This document shows positions 23,040 to 32,763 of a stretch of DNA of 64,000 nt, in pieces. The stretch is from contig NW_024003855.1 of the NCBI RefSeq assembly GCF_014805625.2, forward strand, positions 616,956 to 680,955, in the 5' to 3' direction. The position numbers and the translations under genes are program-made. How positions within the stretch are numbered: position 1 is the stretch's first letter; each line of letters starts with the position of its first letter. The notes below the pieces were generated by a model. It saw only the letters and a program-made list of their open reading frames with translations, ran no database searches and was not told where the DNA came from. The stretch is from Glossina fuscipes (lineage: Eukaryota > Arthropoda > Insecta > Diptera > Glossinidae).

Positions 23040-23870
23040 ATTCTACAGTGCGACCGAGTTGTTGCTAATCTCGAAAAAATGAAGAGTAAACTTGAAAATG
23101 TGATAGGACAGATTAGTCGTTTCCTACGGTGCGAGTGAAGCTTACGAAACTGCGCTATCGCGATTCCACACAATGGTCTATTTGTGGCCTGTGTCACCTA
23201 AGGGGCGGCAATGTGATACTGGGATGTCATGACTGTTGCTGGGAAATTAAAAATCTTGGCCTGTCAGCGCAAAATGTCGTTGGCGTGCCTGCCTGTTTGC
23301 AAAACAGCTTCAACGAACGTTCTACAGGTTTTGATGTGCTCACCTCCTCTGGACTTAGAGATATTGCCTATTTAGGGTATTGGAGGGTCTGCCCTTACTA
23401 GACTGGTTAAACATTAGTAGAGAGTAGTAGAGAGGCTACATATAAGCGAGCGGAAAGAGCTGCTAAAGGAACGTGTACGCGATTAATGGCAATCTCGTTG
23501 GGAAGTTGTGATCATAGTAGAGTTACATACAACTTTATCCATCTTTTTAGTCAGAGTTTAGCTCTATCTTGCATTTTGGGTTTCTACTTACGGCCACGGA
23601 TTCCTGGGGGTTGTCTGTGTGGCCTCAATCTCTGCTACAGAAACTGTGGTTGCGAGGAAAACATTCGCTTCTTATGTTTTCCTTAAGAGGCGTGACGTGA
23701 ACGTTTCGAGTCGAATCGATATATCCTAGGCTGCGTTATCTTTTCGCACGACATGAGGGTGAGCTACATGGGGCTCTCAAGCCTTGCCAGGACCTCCTCT
23801 TTTTTCTGGTATAGTAGGGTAGCAGAAGCCCGCTTCCACATTTCTTTGCATTGCTATTATTGTGTTCAGT
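23040..23870 (+). mobile_element. R1-clade LINE remnant, copy 3 (C-terminus and 3' UTR)
   Basis: Starts with EKMKSKLENVIGQISRFLR, as in the 11.3-kb copy. It continues with a region equivalent to LLTCVRACRTTSTAALQVL (here ACLPVCKTASTNVLQVL), then PPLDLEIL. An arginine-rich stretch (ERLHISERKELLKERVRD*WQ) follows, and then SLALSCILGFYLR, GHGFLG and a cysteine-rich end (CLCGLNLCYRNCGCEEN) at the place of the R1 CCHC zinc knuckle. About four frame breaks are present. From about 23700 to 23870 lies a 3' UTR shared with 11480-11640. This copy preserves the tail of ORF2 that the other two lack. Confidence 0.75.
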
Positions 23871-24224
23871 TTTTCCTCCCAGCTGCCATTTAATAATATA
23901 GAAAACTCCAGTTTAATAAAATAGAAAAACGGTGGTATAAATTCATAAGATTCATGCATATAATTCAATAAACTAGTTGTTAAGCAGTAATCTTACGTAA
24001 TAACACAGAATTTCATTTGCTTTTATAGATAAAACTAGAACTTTTATAAATATAAAAATATGAAATTATTTTTTGGAATTTATACATGGTGGACGTCTTA
24101 ATTTTCATGAGTAATTTTACTCTTGTATCGAAGGAATATTTCTCTGCTCACCACTCACCTCAGATGCTAATGCACTAGGTTCTGTGGTGTCTTGAATAAT
24201 TGCATCACTTCATATTGTCAAATT
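23871..24224. other. Spacer or gypsy 3' region
   Basis: Lies downstream, on the minus strand, of the gypsy integrase C-terminus and may include the end of its pol and 3' UTR. No polypurine tract or LTR terminus was recognised. Confidence 0.35.
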
Positions 24225-24860
24225 TTCTTTTTTCGTACCGCGAAACATTTGGCCTACATATCTTTTATGTAATTTTTTGTTTCGTGTTAATACACAACAA
24301 TATGATCGCGGGCCAATACGTTCTGCGAGTGTAACTTTTTGCCATTAACTTTTATTAGAATTCAAATAACCCTTAACCAAATTATTTTTACCTGAATCGA
24401 ATGTACTATTACGTGACCATTTATAGTTTTTCGTGTTTGTGTTTCGACTTTCCAAAATCTTCTTTTTAACTAAAAATGAGCAAACCGCGCAGAAATAAGT
24501 TCTAATTTTTTTACCTAACACCAACTTCGCAGGAAAGAGAGATCTCTTGCAGAACTACGTTTTGCCGCTCTAATTGAAAAGGAAAGTGTTCATAATTTCA
24601 TTAAGGTTTACCCTTTTCCGAATATTTGATAAAACAGTATTTTTAAAAGTTGTAAGAGAATTTTCAGCTCGCCCATTGGTGTCTGGATTACCTATTGCTG
24701 TTAAATCATATTTCCGTTGAGAAATATTTGAACATCCTCAGCAGCAAACTGTCTGCCATTACCACTTACTAAAGTGTCGACAAGACCGAACGTGCTGAAA
24801 GTATCGTGTAACTTAATGATAGTGAAACTAGTAGTTATGGTTTACTGTATAAAAACTTGA
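24225..24860 (-). pseudogene. Gypsy integrase core (second half) and C-terminal domain
   Basis: Minus strand from 24860: TSFTIIKLHDTFSTFGLVDT, then LVSGNGRQFAAEDVQIFLN (second catalytic aspartate position reads glycine here: SGNG for the usual SDNG), then TPMGELKILLQ or, in another frame, ATPNGRAENS, where the catalytic glutamate lies. Further on, LAERIGPRSYCCVLTRNKK and LHKRYVGQMFRG correspond to the GPY-type C-terminal module. The first half of the core with the first catalytic aspartate is missing. Dead. Confidence 0.75.
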
Positions 24861-25484
24861 ACTTGTAGGAAAATGAGTAGGCGATTGTTTTTTTTTTTTT
24901 TTGTCAATCGAGAGAGTTCTGATTTGAGTGTGCAGTCATTAGTCAATTGTTTTTTTGAATTGTGAAAAAGGGAAGAAAAAAAATATAGAAAAACTTGGAA
25001 GAGTTCCTTATTTTATTTACGAAAAGAACAAAATTACTTTTACGCTTTACAAGATTATGAAAACCGCAGCGAGTGCATTAATTCGCCTCGTATTAAAGTT
25101 GCAAAGAATTAGAAATGTAATGAAATTAATCGTTAAACATTTAATGTTTTTAAGGGTTTCGTAAGTAAAGAAGTTCAGAGCGGTTATATTCCTGCTAAAA
25201 TGGTTTCGAGTTTAGTTCAAACATTTTTCCTGGCTAAAATCCATGCCGTAACCGACGTAAGCCGTATAAATATAAAAGGTTTATGACACTTAAGATGCAG
25301 GCATTTGCATGCATATCATTTGAGCCCTGCCTTACAATCAAATCGACATTGAAAAAACGAAAATGTTATAGTCAAAGCCGGCATGTTTCCAGCTTCTTAA
25401 TGATACTTTAAATCAGCATCCAATTGGTTTTGAGTATGTTCAACTTTTTCGCCATCTTCTTCCCGTTTTATCATTACGAGGCAT
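24861..25484. other. About 600 bp of unrelated sequence inside the gypsy integrase
   Basis: Lies between the zinc-binding N-terminus and the second half of the core, replacing the first half of the core domain. It includes a T-run at 24890-24903 and a 69-codon plus frame of AT-driven composition. It may be an insertion plus deletion. No target duplication was found. Confidence 0.4.
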
Positions 25485-25740
25485 CGTAGTTCCGAAACTC
25501 TGTGCTCGCTAGACCATGGTGAATTCGTTGGCGTCGATGAAATGAATGGACTTTTCTCCGGACTAGGTAAACTAATTTTACATAAAACACAATTTCAAAT
25601 TAATTTTTGAAAATCTTGGCGAATTTTATGCCACCACATGTATGATCGCGCCAACGCTTTAGTTTTAACTGCCCCAAAACAGAAGAATGTAATTCTGCTA
25701 AAACTTGAATACGTAGTTTAATTTGAATTACAACACTAAA
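25485..25740 (-). pseudogene. Gypsy integrase zinc-binding N-terminal domain
   Basis: Minus strand gives VLAELHSSHLGIVKTKALA-like sequence across a frameshift (the histidine pair of the HHCC finger), SYMWWHKIRQDFQKLI, and CVLCKISLPSPEKSPFIS (the cysteine pair followed by the conserved proline-rich linker), then TPTNSPWSSEHR. The HHCC residues are all present when frames are followed, but the reading frame is broken at least once. Confidence 0.75.
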
Positions 25741-25959
25741 ACCCGAAACAATACAGCGGCATTCTGCTGAAAGTTCGTTTGTACGACAATTAAAAGCAAA
25801 AAATTCATTTCCTTCTAAAAAGCCGATTGTTTCACTTTGAACCGCTTTCCTTAATTTTGCTAATAGTCAGTCACGACAAGTTTCTCTGGAAATATCTTTA
25901 AAATTCTAATTTAATTTAATGTCGCTACAAATGTGTCAAATAAATCGAAATCCACCCGA

Positions 25960-26360
25960 ATAATCGAGTACACTACCCTGTGAAAACTTCGGCGGAAGTT
26001 TCTGTACCCTTAATACTCTTTATTGCATAGTTAAACCCTGATAAGATGAATGCCCATCGTTGGATACGAGTCGCTGCCATTACTGGCAGACCTTTATTTT
26101 CCCCAAAAATTCTTAAAAGTGGTTTGTGATCACACTCTAACGTAAAATGAATTCCCATGAAATATTGCTAGACCATACACAATCGCTAAAGCTTGCTATT
26201 ATGTAATGTCACACTTCCTTTGTGTTTGCGTAAGCGCCCTTGAAGCAAAAGCTACTGGCTTTTTTGAGCCAGCTGAACGCTCTTGAGCTAAAGTTCTTGC
26301 TATTGCTTTATGAAATGCATCAGTGCATAAAACAACTGATAACCCATGGGTAAAATAAAA
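25960..26360 (-). pseudogene. Gypsy RNase H remnant
   Basis: An open frame at 25973-26158 reads FTLECDHKPLLRIFGENKG, then LPVMAATRIQRWAFILSGFN, YAIKSIKGTETSAEV. The tDHKPLL..f and aaRiQRWA..L..f.y.I motifs are those of gypsy RNase H, including the DH catalytic region. Upstream to 26360 the remainder of the domain is in broken frames (for example ALAIVYGLA-like). Confidence 0.8.
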
Positions 26361-26429
26361 CAAAACTTTGTTGATGTAATTCCACGCTTTAGAAGTTCAA
26401 AACCACTTTGACTTTTTGAGAAGCTCAGA

Positions 26430-27175
26430 AAGAGGAGTCATTATACTTGCAAAGTTAGGAATACACTTTGAATACTAATTAATAATACCAGGAAAACTCT
26501 AAGTTCAGAAAGATTCTTAATAATTGATGCTCTTAAAACCGACGCAGTCCTATCCTTATTCATATTTAGGCTATTGCTGTCAATATTGAATCCTAAATAA
26601 GATAGTTCTTCGAAATCGCACACTTACCGATTTACTTATTGATTCAAGCATCGTCAGTACCAGTTCAATCGTTTTTATACTACCCTCCATGTTACGCCCT
26701 GTGATGATAACATCATTTTGAAAACACCTATATGTGTGCTCCATGCACATAAACTTTGTGAATCTTCATCCAACTGATTGTATGCTTTCGAAAAATCAAA
26801 TTTTATACACAATTCGCCTTGCAAAGATGTGAACAACAATGTAAATGACACAGGATATTTTACATCTTCCAAATATTTATTAATCGTAGGCTTGTTATTT
26901 CTGCAAATACGGATTCATCTGTTGGTCTTAATAATAGGACACAAGTGCGTACCGCAGTTTGAATTGTTAACTGGTACCAAACTCCTTTTACGACTAACTT
27001 TTTTAATTGTATTTCGATTTTTGACCGCCATGCGAATGAAACACGCCTTGATTTACAAAAAAGGTTTTACGTCTTCTATTAGATTAAGCCGCACCGAACC
27101 TCCCTTATACACATTAGAAAACCGCTTTAGTAAGCTTTGTACGCACCCGTTCAAGCTCTCACTTCAATAATGTTG
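26430..27175 (-). pseudogene. Gypsy reverse transcriptase remnant
   Basis: Minus strand: a decayed N-terminus (KKLVVKGVWYQL, PIIKTNR*IRICRNNKPTIN), then YLEDVKYPVSFTLLFTSLQG, CIKFDFSKAYNQLDEDSQS (motif with the first catalytic aspartate), LCAWSTHIGVFKM. After a gap comes ELSYLGFNIDSNSLNMNKD and LSELRVFLVLL, the connection segment. The YxDD motif lies in a damaged part and is not readable. The sequence fits gypsy RT of the kind that has DVKYPLP and DLSKAYNQL motifs. Confidence 0.8.
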
Positions 27176-27724
27176 GCAATAACCTGATTAGCTGGATTAA
27201 TATTTGATAAAACAACTCCGAATATATTCGTGAAATCACGTTCCAAACGTGACTACGCATATTTGTAACCATAAACCGTAAATTTTTACTCTGGTCACAC
27301 AACTTTACCAGTACGCAAAACCCACTATAACATTATTGCCATTTGTTTCAAAATGTTTTCTTCAAAAACATTATATACAATTTACTTTCATATTAACGTA
27401 CATTCGGCACCGATACCTTAAAAATTCATTTCTTCTTGGTGTATCTCAATTGTTTGCGTGAACAGTGCAAAAACACACTCTTCCGTTATACCGTGAGTAG
27501 AAAAATTCGAATTATCATTGAAATTCTCTACTTTTTCTTTACAGCAATTATTTAAATAATTTATCTTCGATACTTGAACCGTGTTTATTTTTGAGGCAAA
27601 TGTTGGCTATATATCTTCTCTTTTCACTTTTGCAACAAACTCTGTTTTTGTACTTACATTTATCGATTGTGCGGTTTTTCCACCGTCAATATGCGCGTCT
27701 CTTCTTTCTTTTATATGATTATCA

Positions 27725-27961
27725 TTATGCTGTTTGCTGTTTTTGCTGCTTTTCAGAACTTTTCTTTAGATAGTTAATCTCATTTTGTAGTCTTTCTTTT
27801 GCAAATATTTTTGCTTCCATTGTGAATGCTTTTTTGTAGGTCTTCGCTAACGTTCGATTCTCGATTTCTTCAAGCATCCTTTCCAAAATATTGTCGCCCA
27901 AGTTCGTGACGAATTTATTCGTAGCAAATGATTGTAGTTCAAAATTACATTCAATTGACAA
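27725..27961 (-). pseudogene. Probable gypsy gag C-terminal piece
   Basis: A 78-codon open frame reads FATNKFVTNLGDNILERMLE, ENRTLAKTYKKAFTMEAKI, then a lysine/glutamine-rich tail. This resembles the helical gag segment in which a F..GL/NL..I...L......tL..a...a...E pattern is usual. It sits where gag should be relative to the RT. No CCHC zinc knuckle is visible downstream. The assignment rests on position and pattern only. Confidence 0.5.
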
Positions 27962-27965
27962 TTTT

Positions 27966-28571
27966 TTTACCCTAGCAGATCAAACAGACGCTGACTCCTC
28001 CTCCTTTTTCTTTATTTCTTGCAAAAGTTGTCGTTCTCGAAAAATTACCACTGGAAGAGAATACTGTTAGTCTAGCATATCAATTGATATCTTCATTTTG
28101 TCTTCTCCAACTGCGATTTCTACAAAATGCGAGTCTAGAAATTTTTCAAATTGCTCTTCTTTTCATTACCTGTGCGGAATTCCTTTAGTCCTGTTGGTAT
28201 TCATGTGATAAAAAGAGTTTCATTACACCGTCGTGTTGACTTTTTTGTTTTATAATTTCATCTACTCAAAACAAATTTTTGTTTAAAATTTTTCCACTTT
28301 TTACAAAAATGTATGTACCACACTGCACTGACTGTATTGTTCGACTTTTTTACACCAAAACAAAACTGTAATTATTTTTGTACGAAAAAGAAATTCTTGT
28401 GCTAAACCGGTTTTATATATGTGGATGTGTGCGCAATTATTAATTTGTAATTTTTAATGCTTACCGCCACTTGTAATGTTGCACGTTCGACACCAAAACA
28501 AGAAGTAAACTTCTTTATTTATATATTCAGCTTACTTACCATTGTTTGTACAATTCTTAACCTAAACCTAT
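27966..28571. other. Unassigned, possibly upstream gag/UTR of the gypsy element
   Basis: AT-rich, with no recognisable motif, primer-binding site or LTR end. Confidence 0.35.
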
Positions 28572-29009
28572 TGTGAGGGCTATATTTGGCCGAACCTGGT
28601 CCTGGAGTAACTCAGCGGCTCCAGGTTAACTTTTCACAAGAAAATGCCGTAACGTGTTTTTGAAATTCCATATACTTTCTTTACTTCTATTGAACTACCG
28701 TCTCCTCGACTCTCTCGGTCGACCGTCCCTTATCGACTCCCTGTAACTTCTTCTAACTCTACCTTTGAACTTTCCCTACACTAATTTTTCTTTGCATAAC
28801 TTCTAATTCTCCTAGCCTAATCCTAGCTTACTCTTAGTCTAACTTATTCTACCAGGGCCCTCTTATCCTACCTCAACTCTCGCGCTCTTACTCTACTTAG
28901 TGCTCTTATCCTACCTTACACTAATCTAGTCTAACTTAACTCTAGCACCCCCGCCTCAGAGACGGAGAACCTGTGAGGCCAAAACGAAAGCCGACTTTAG
29001 CTTTTCACA
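28572..29009 (-). mobile_element. Solo LTR, family alpha, copy 2
   Basis: Reverse-complement relative of 20022-20494: shared ends (TGTGAGG..., and CCTCACA-type), a shared ctcagcggctcc block near 28612, a shared ggttct(a/c)cgtctc block near 28975 and the same strand asymmetry (here C/T-rich on the plus strand). It is flanked by a perfect 4-bp duplication CTAT (28568-28571 and 29010-29013), which shows that it is a complete solo LTR with its insertion footprint preserved. Confidence 0.8.
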
Positions 29010-29874
29010 CTATTTATAACGGGTGGAGAATTTGTAATAGAACTTCACTAATAGATGGTACTATTCCACAGCATTAATCCTAGCTATTTTCCCCTTTGAG
29101 ACACTTGCCCGCCGTAATAAAGTTATTAATTACTGTAAAACTATGAAACGCACACTTTTAAAAAAGTACATGAACAGTGCTTCTGCTTACTACTATTTAG
29201 TTTATTGTTCTGTGAGACATTGATTAATTTACGTCAACCATTAAAGTTATCGCAGATACGTTGTAGGGAAGCATTTCGCTTCCTTACTGATAACATGTCC
29301 GTCCGCACAATTGTCCACCCGTAGACCCCATGTAGTTAGTCTGGTTTGTCCCTTACATGTCCTTTTTTTTCTTACTGATTATTATAAGATCATTGACAAT
29401 TCAATATGTATAAAAGGAAAGAAAAGGAAATTGTGTACACCACTCGTTATGTACTATACGTTAAGAAAATGCGCCCAGCTATAAAATGTATGCAAATGTA
29501 TAAAATGTATAAAATGAACACACATAAACAATACGCATAAGCTTTTTATTTATTTATTTATTTATTTATTCCACTTATACAAGAAACTCAACTAAAACAA
29601 AATGGCAGTCGAGTTCAATTGACTCTTAAGTAAATCTTAAAATTATTTAATAATAAAACTTAGTATAAGTACAATAAAACAAATAAGGAGGAAAAAAAAA
29701 AGAAAGAAAAAAAAAAAGGATGTACACAATTAGCATAGAGCCACGCCCACAACCGATACAGGACCAAATTGCAAGTGAACCCCTAAGCCATCGCAAACAT
29801 GCATAAGCTTGGCAACCGATAATTGTTAACAACAAATTAATTTTCGACTCATAATGACAAAATCTAAGGTTAAA

Positions 29875-32763
29875 TCAGTTTAAGTACGACATAGGTAAAT
29901 CGCGCTTGTTGAGCAATATTGCTTTAATAGACTTTAAAGAGTCCGTTAATGAGAATAGATGATAGACATCATTTAGGTTCTTGCAAACAACTCTGAGCGG
30001 GTTAAACAGTTCAAAGTTATATTTGCATTGAGTAAGCTTTATCAACATAAAGTACCTAGAGAAGCGGTTAGGGACATTAAAGCAAATCTCACGAAGTAAT
30101 GCGGGCAAATCAATTGCACCATTTATTAATTTGATTAGGAAGGAAACCCCAAGAACAAATCTACGTTTCTCGAGTGACGGTAGGGATAACAGAAGCAACC
30201 TATTTTCATAGGGTGGAAGAGGGGAAATCGGGTCCCAACCCAAATTCCTAAGTGCAAACAGCAAGAATTGCTTTTGTATAGATTCAATTGAACCAACGTA
30301 GCATCTATATGAAGGAGACCACACAACAGAGGCATACTCAAGAATAGGTCTAACCAAATACGTGTAAAGCCTTTTAGTAATATAAGGATCATCAAGCTCT
30401 TTGGACCACCTCTTTATAAAACCAAGAGTGGACCTAGCTTTGCTTAACGAGGACTCAATATGCAAATTGAAACGTAACCTATAATCGAATAGAACGCCTA
30501 AATCAATGAACGAATCGACGTCTTCCAACCTGTGCGAATCAATGAAGTATTGGGTACTAAACGACTTCCTTCTTAAGAAAGAAAGCTTCTTACATTTATT
30601 TAGATTTAGCTTCAGAAGATTGAGGGAGCACCATGCAACCAAATTGTTCAAATCACTTTGAAGATGATGTGATTGCGATTCTACGGAAAAAGAAGTAAAC
30701 AGTTTCACATCATCAGCATACATTAAAATCTCACTGAATTTAATCACGGAGGGCAAATCATTGATGTAAAGATTAAATAAAATAGGTCCCAAGTGGCTAC
30801 CTTGAGGTACGCCAGACGTCACGGGAAATTCATCCGAGGTAATGAGGTTAAACAAAACCCTGAATGATCTACCATACAGATAAGAGCTTAACCATTCAAC
30901 TAAGAAGAGAGGAAAGCCAGAGGTCTGGATTTTAAATCTAAGAAGTCTATGATTAACCATATCAAGCGCCTTGCTAAAGTCAGTGTAAATGACATCAGTG
31001 CGAGAACCACTAGAAAAAGCCTTGAAAACATGAGAAGTAAACTCCAACAGATTGGTCACCGTAGATCTTCCCTTTCGAAAACCATGCTGGAAAGGAGAAA
31101 TATACAATTTCATGGAAAAGGCTATATGCTGAGCCACAATTCGCTCGAACAGTTTAGGTAAGACACTCAACTTGGCGATGCCTCTGTAGTTCTCTACAAG
31201 TTGCCTACTACCACTTTTGTGAATAGGAATAAGGAAAGAAGTCTTCCAACACAAAGGGAAAACACCTAAATTCAAAGACTTATTAAAAATCTTTGAGATA
31301 ACATCACAAAGCTCGCCAGCACAAGATATAAGAACACATGAGGGGATGCCATCGGGTCCAGGCGAACAATTATATTTCAGAGAGTTCAATCCTTCAAAAA
31401 CGTCATTTTCCGATATAACAAAGTTAGGAATTGAAACCGAATTAGAAATCGAATATGGATAATTTTCCGATAAATCAAAATTGGCAGTTGAAAAGTTCTG
31501 TCGGAAGTATTCCGCAAATAGATTTGAGGATTCAAAATCATCCGAGGACTCGGACCCATTAAAAGACACAAACGACGGGTTTATGGAGATTTTTCTTTTG
31601 GAATTAACGAACTTAAAAAAGTATTTAGGGTTAGCAAACAAGGAGGATTTAACAAACTGAAGGTATCTGCAGTAGTATTGGCGGTTGAGGGAATTAAATT
31701 TATGCCTTGCAACAGAGTAAGCGAAATAGTCGAAAGAAGAACCACTTTTCGAAAATTTTTTGAACAACTTGTTTTTCCTATTCTTGTAGTATTTAATTGT
31801 CTTATTAAACCACGGGGGATCCTTACTTCGAGGACGGGACTGCTTGATCGGAACGGATGCAGAAATAGCTTGATTTAATACATTGTAGAACGACGACAGT
31901 AAGCTATCAATGCTTCCCTCTGAGAAATCGAGCACAAAATGAGAAAGATGAGATTTTAGTATGGAAACATTGATTTTATGGAAATCATAACGTTGATATG
32001 AAAAATTTGAATTTGGAACGTTATAGAGGTTCAACGAACCAACAGACTTGTAATGAAAGGAAACACCCAATGCTGGATGATATGGATCCTCAGGTAAACT
32101 AAACGGAAGACAACGATTAACGCAAACCTCAGGAAAATTTGCAAAGCAGAGATCAAGAAATCTCCCATTACAATTAGGGGTACCATTGTATTGAACTAAA
32201 TTATTATCAACTAATTCATTGAAGAACACAACGGCTTTATCAGATGTTGAGGAAGGAATCAAACAGCCAGAACTATCACTGTAAAACCAATTGACTTGAG
32301 GCAAGTTGAAGTCACCCAACGCAAGGACTATATCGGTAGATTTAGATTGCTTGGCCACTTCACAAATGAGGGCGGCCTGTTTCTTATATACAGAGATATC
32401 CGAATTTGGGGGAATATAGGAGCAGGTCACATATAAGTGTTTGTTAGGAAATTTCACTCGAATGGCGATAAATTCAACATCGGGAGTAGTTGGAAATTCA
32501 AACGAATAGGTGGGGAGTGCCGTAGAAATAGCAATTAAAACACCACCACCATTGCGATACAAACGATCGTTTCTGAAAACTTGAAACGAATTATGGAAAA
32601 GTTCCGACGAATGTAGAACTGGCTTCAGCCATGTTTCAGTGAAGACCAGACAGGAAAACTCCGTACCCACAGAATTTAGGAAGGTAGAACGAATTTTTGA
32701 GTTTAGGCCCCTAACATTTTGATAAATGAGAGAAAATGAGGCTGAAGAAGTATTTAGTTTTTT
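29875..32763 (-). CDS. LINE-A ORF2: AP-endonuclease / reverse transcriptase, intact
   Basis: Makes the endonuclease that nicks target DNA and the RT that copies LINE RNA onto it. Counting from a GTG at 32670, the frame is open for 931 residues; upstream it stays open to the AAAAAAC site at 32757-32763, but has no ATG. Endonuclease landmarks: QNVRGLNSKIR just upstream, TETWLKP near residue 12, NGGGVLIAI near 40, GDFNLPQVNW near 119, and YHPALGV near 195 (replacing the usual SDH). RT landmarks: SPGPDGIPS, GVFPLCWKTSFLIPIHKSG, YRGIAKLSVLPKLFERIV, HGFRKGRST, VIYTDFSKALDMV (SKAFD with F to L), SGVPQGSHLGPILF, YADDVKLF near 650, then LGVLFDYRLRF and SLSKARSTLGFIKRW. A conserved C-terminal domain of about 150 residues ends LPMSYLN. 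The first in-frame ATG lies deep in RT, so translation probably depends on ORF1. Confidence 0.88.
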   Translation of the reverse strand, partial: KKLNTSSASFSLIYQNVRGLNSKIRSTFLNSVGTEFSCLVFTETWLKPVLHSSELFHNSFQVFRNDRLYRNGGGVLIAISTALPTYSFEFPTTPDVEFIAIRVKFPNKHLYVTCSYIPPNSDISVYKKQAALICEVAKQSKSTDIVLALGDFNLPQVNWFYSDSSGCLIPSSTSDKAVVFFNELVDNNLVQYNGTPNCNGRFLDLCFANFPEVCVNRCLPFSLPEDPYHPALGVSFHYKSVGSLNLYNVPNSNFSYQRYDFHKINVSILKSHLSHFVLDFSEGSIDSLLSSFYNVLNQAISASVPIKQSRPRSKDPPWFNKTIKYYKNRKNKLFKKFSKSGSSFDYFAYSVARHKFNSLNRQYYCRYLQFVKSSLFANPKYFFKFVNSKRKISINPSFVSFNGSESSDDFESSNLFAEYFRQNFSTANFDLSENYPYSISNSVSIPNFVISENDVFEGLNSLKYNCSPGPDGIPSCVLISCAGELCDVISKIFNKSLNLGVFPLCWKTSFLIPIHKSGSRQLVENYRGIAKLSVLPKLFERIVAQHIAFSMKLYISPFQHGFRKGRSTVTNLLEFTSHVFKAFSSGSRTDVIYTDFSKALDMVNHRLLRFKIQTSGFPLFLVEWLSSYLYGRSFRVLFNLITSDEFPVTSGVPQGSHLGPILFNLYINDLPSVIKFSEILMYADDVKLFTSFSVESQSHHLQSDLNNLVAWCSLNLLKLNLNKCKKLSFLRRKSFSTQYFIDSHRLEDVDSFIDLGVLFDYRLRFNLHIESSLSKARSTLGFIKRWSKELDDPYITKRLYTYLVRPILEYASVVWSPSYRCYVGSIESIQKQFLLFALRNLGWDPISPLPPYENRLLLLSLPSLEKRRFVLGVSFLIKLINGAIDLPALLREICFNVPNRFSRYFMLIKLTQCKYNFELFNPLRVVCKNLNDVYHLFSLTDSLKSIKAILLNKRDLPMSYLN
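32754..32763 (-). promoter_or_regulatory. Candidate -1 ribosomal frameshift site at ORF1/ORF2 junction (LINE-A)
   Basis: Minus strand 32763-32757 reads AAAAAAC in the ORF1 phase A|AAA|AAC and is followed at once by the ORF1 stop TAA (32756-32754). A slip of one base back enters the ORF2 frame exactly (AAA AAA CTA AAT). ORF2 has no ATG here. The same heptamer, phase and adjacent stop occur in LINE-B at 52684-52675. AAAAAAC is an established slippery heptamer in retroviruses. A stimulating stem or pseudoknot downstream was not evident by eye. Confidence 0.6.

Larger units (their letters stand above)
24225..27965 (-). mobile_element. Ty3/gypsy element carcass (gag to integrase), no LTRs found
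   Basis: Reading the minus strand, domains follow in the standard gypsy order: gag piece, RT, RNase H, zinc-binding integrase N-terminus, integrase core and C-terminal domain. Each piece is annotated separately. The protease region (about 27720-27250) is not recognisable. Frameshifts and stops are frequent, and about 600 bp of unrelated sequence lies inside integrase. The solo LTR at 28572-29009 is not its 5' LTR, because that LTR has its own target duplication and no primer-binding site follows it. Confidence 0.8.

Noticed and set aside
26778..27170. Plus-strand 130-codon gene
   Set aside because: It is the antisense shadow of the gypsy reverse transcriptase on the minus strand.
28572..29009. 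5' LTR of the gypsy element at 24.2-28.0 kb
   Set aside because: Perfect CTAT duplications flank both sides, and no primer-binding site follows on the minus strand, so it is an independent solo LTR.
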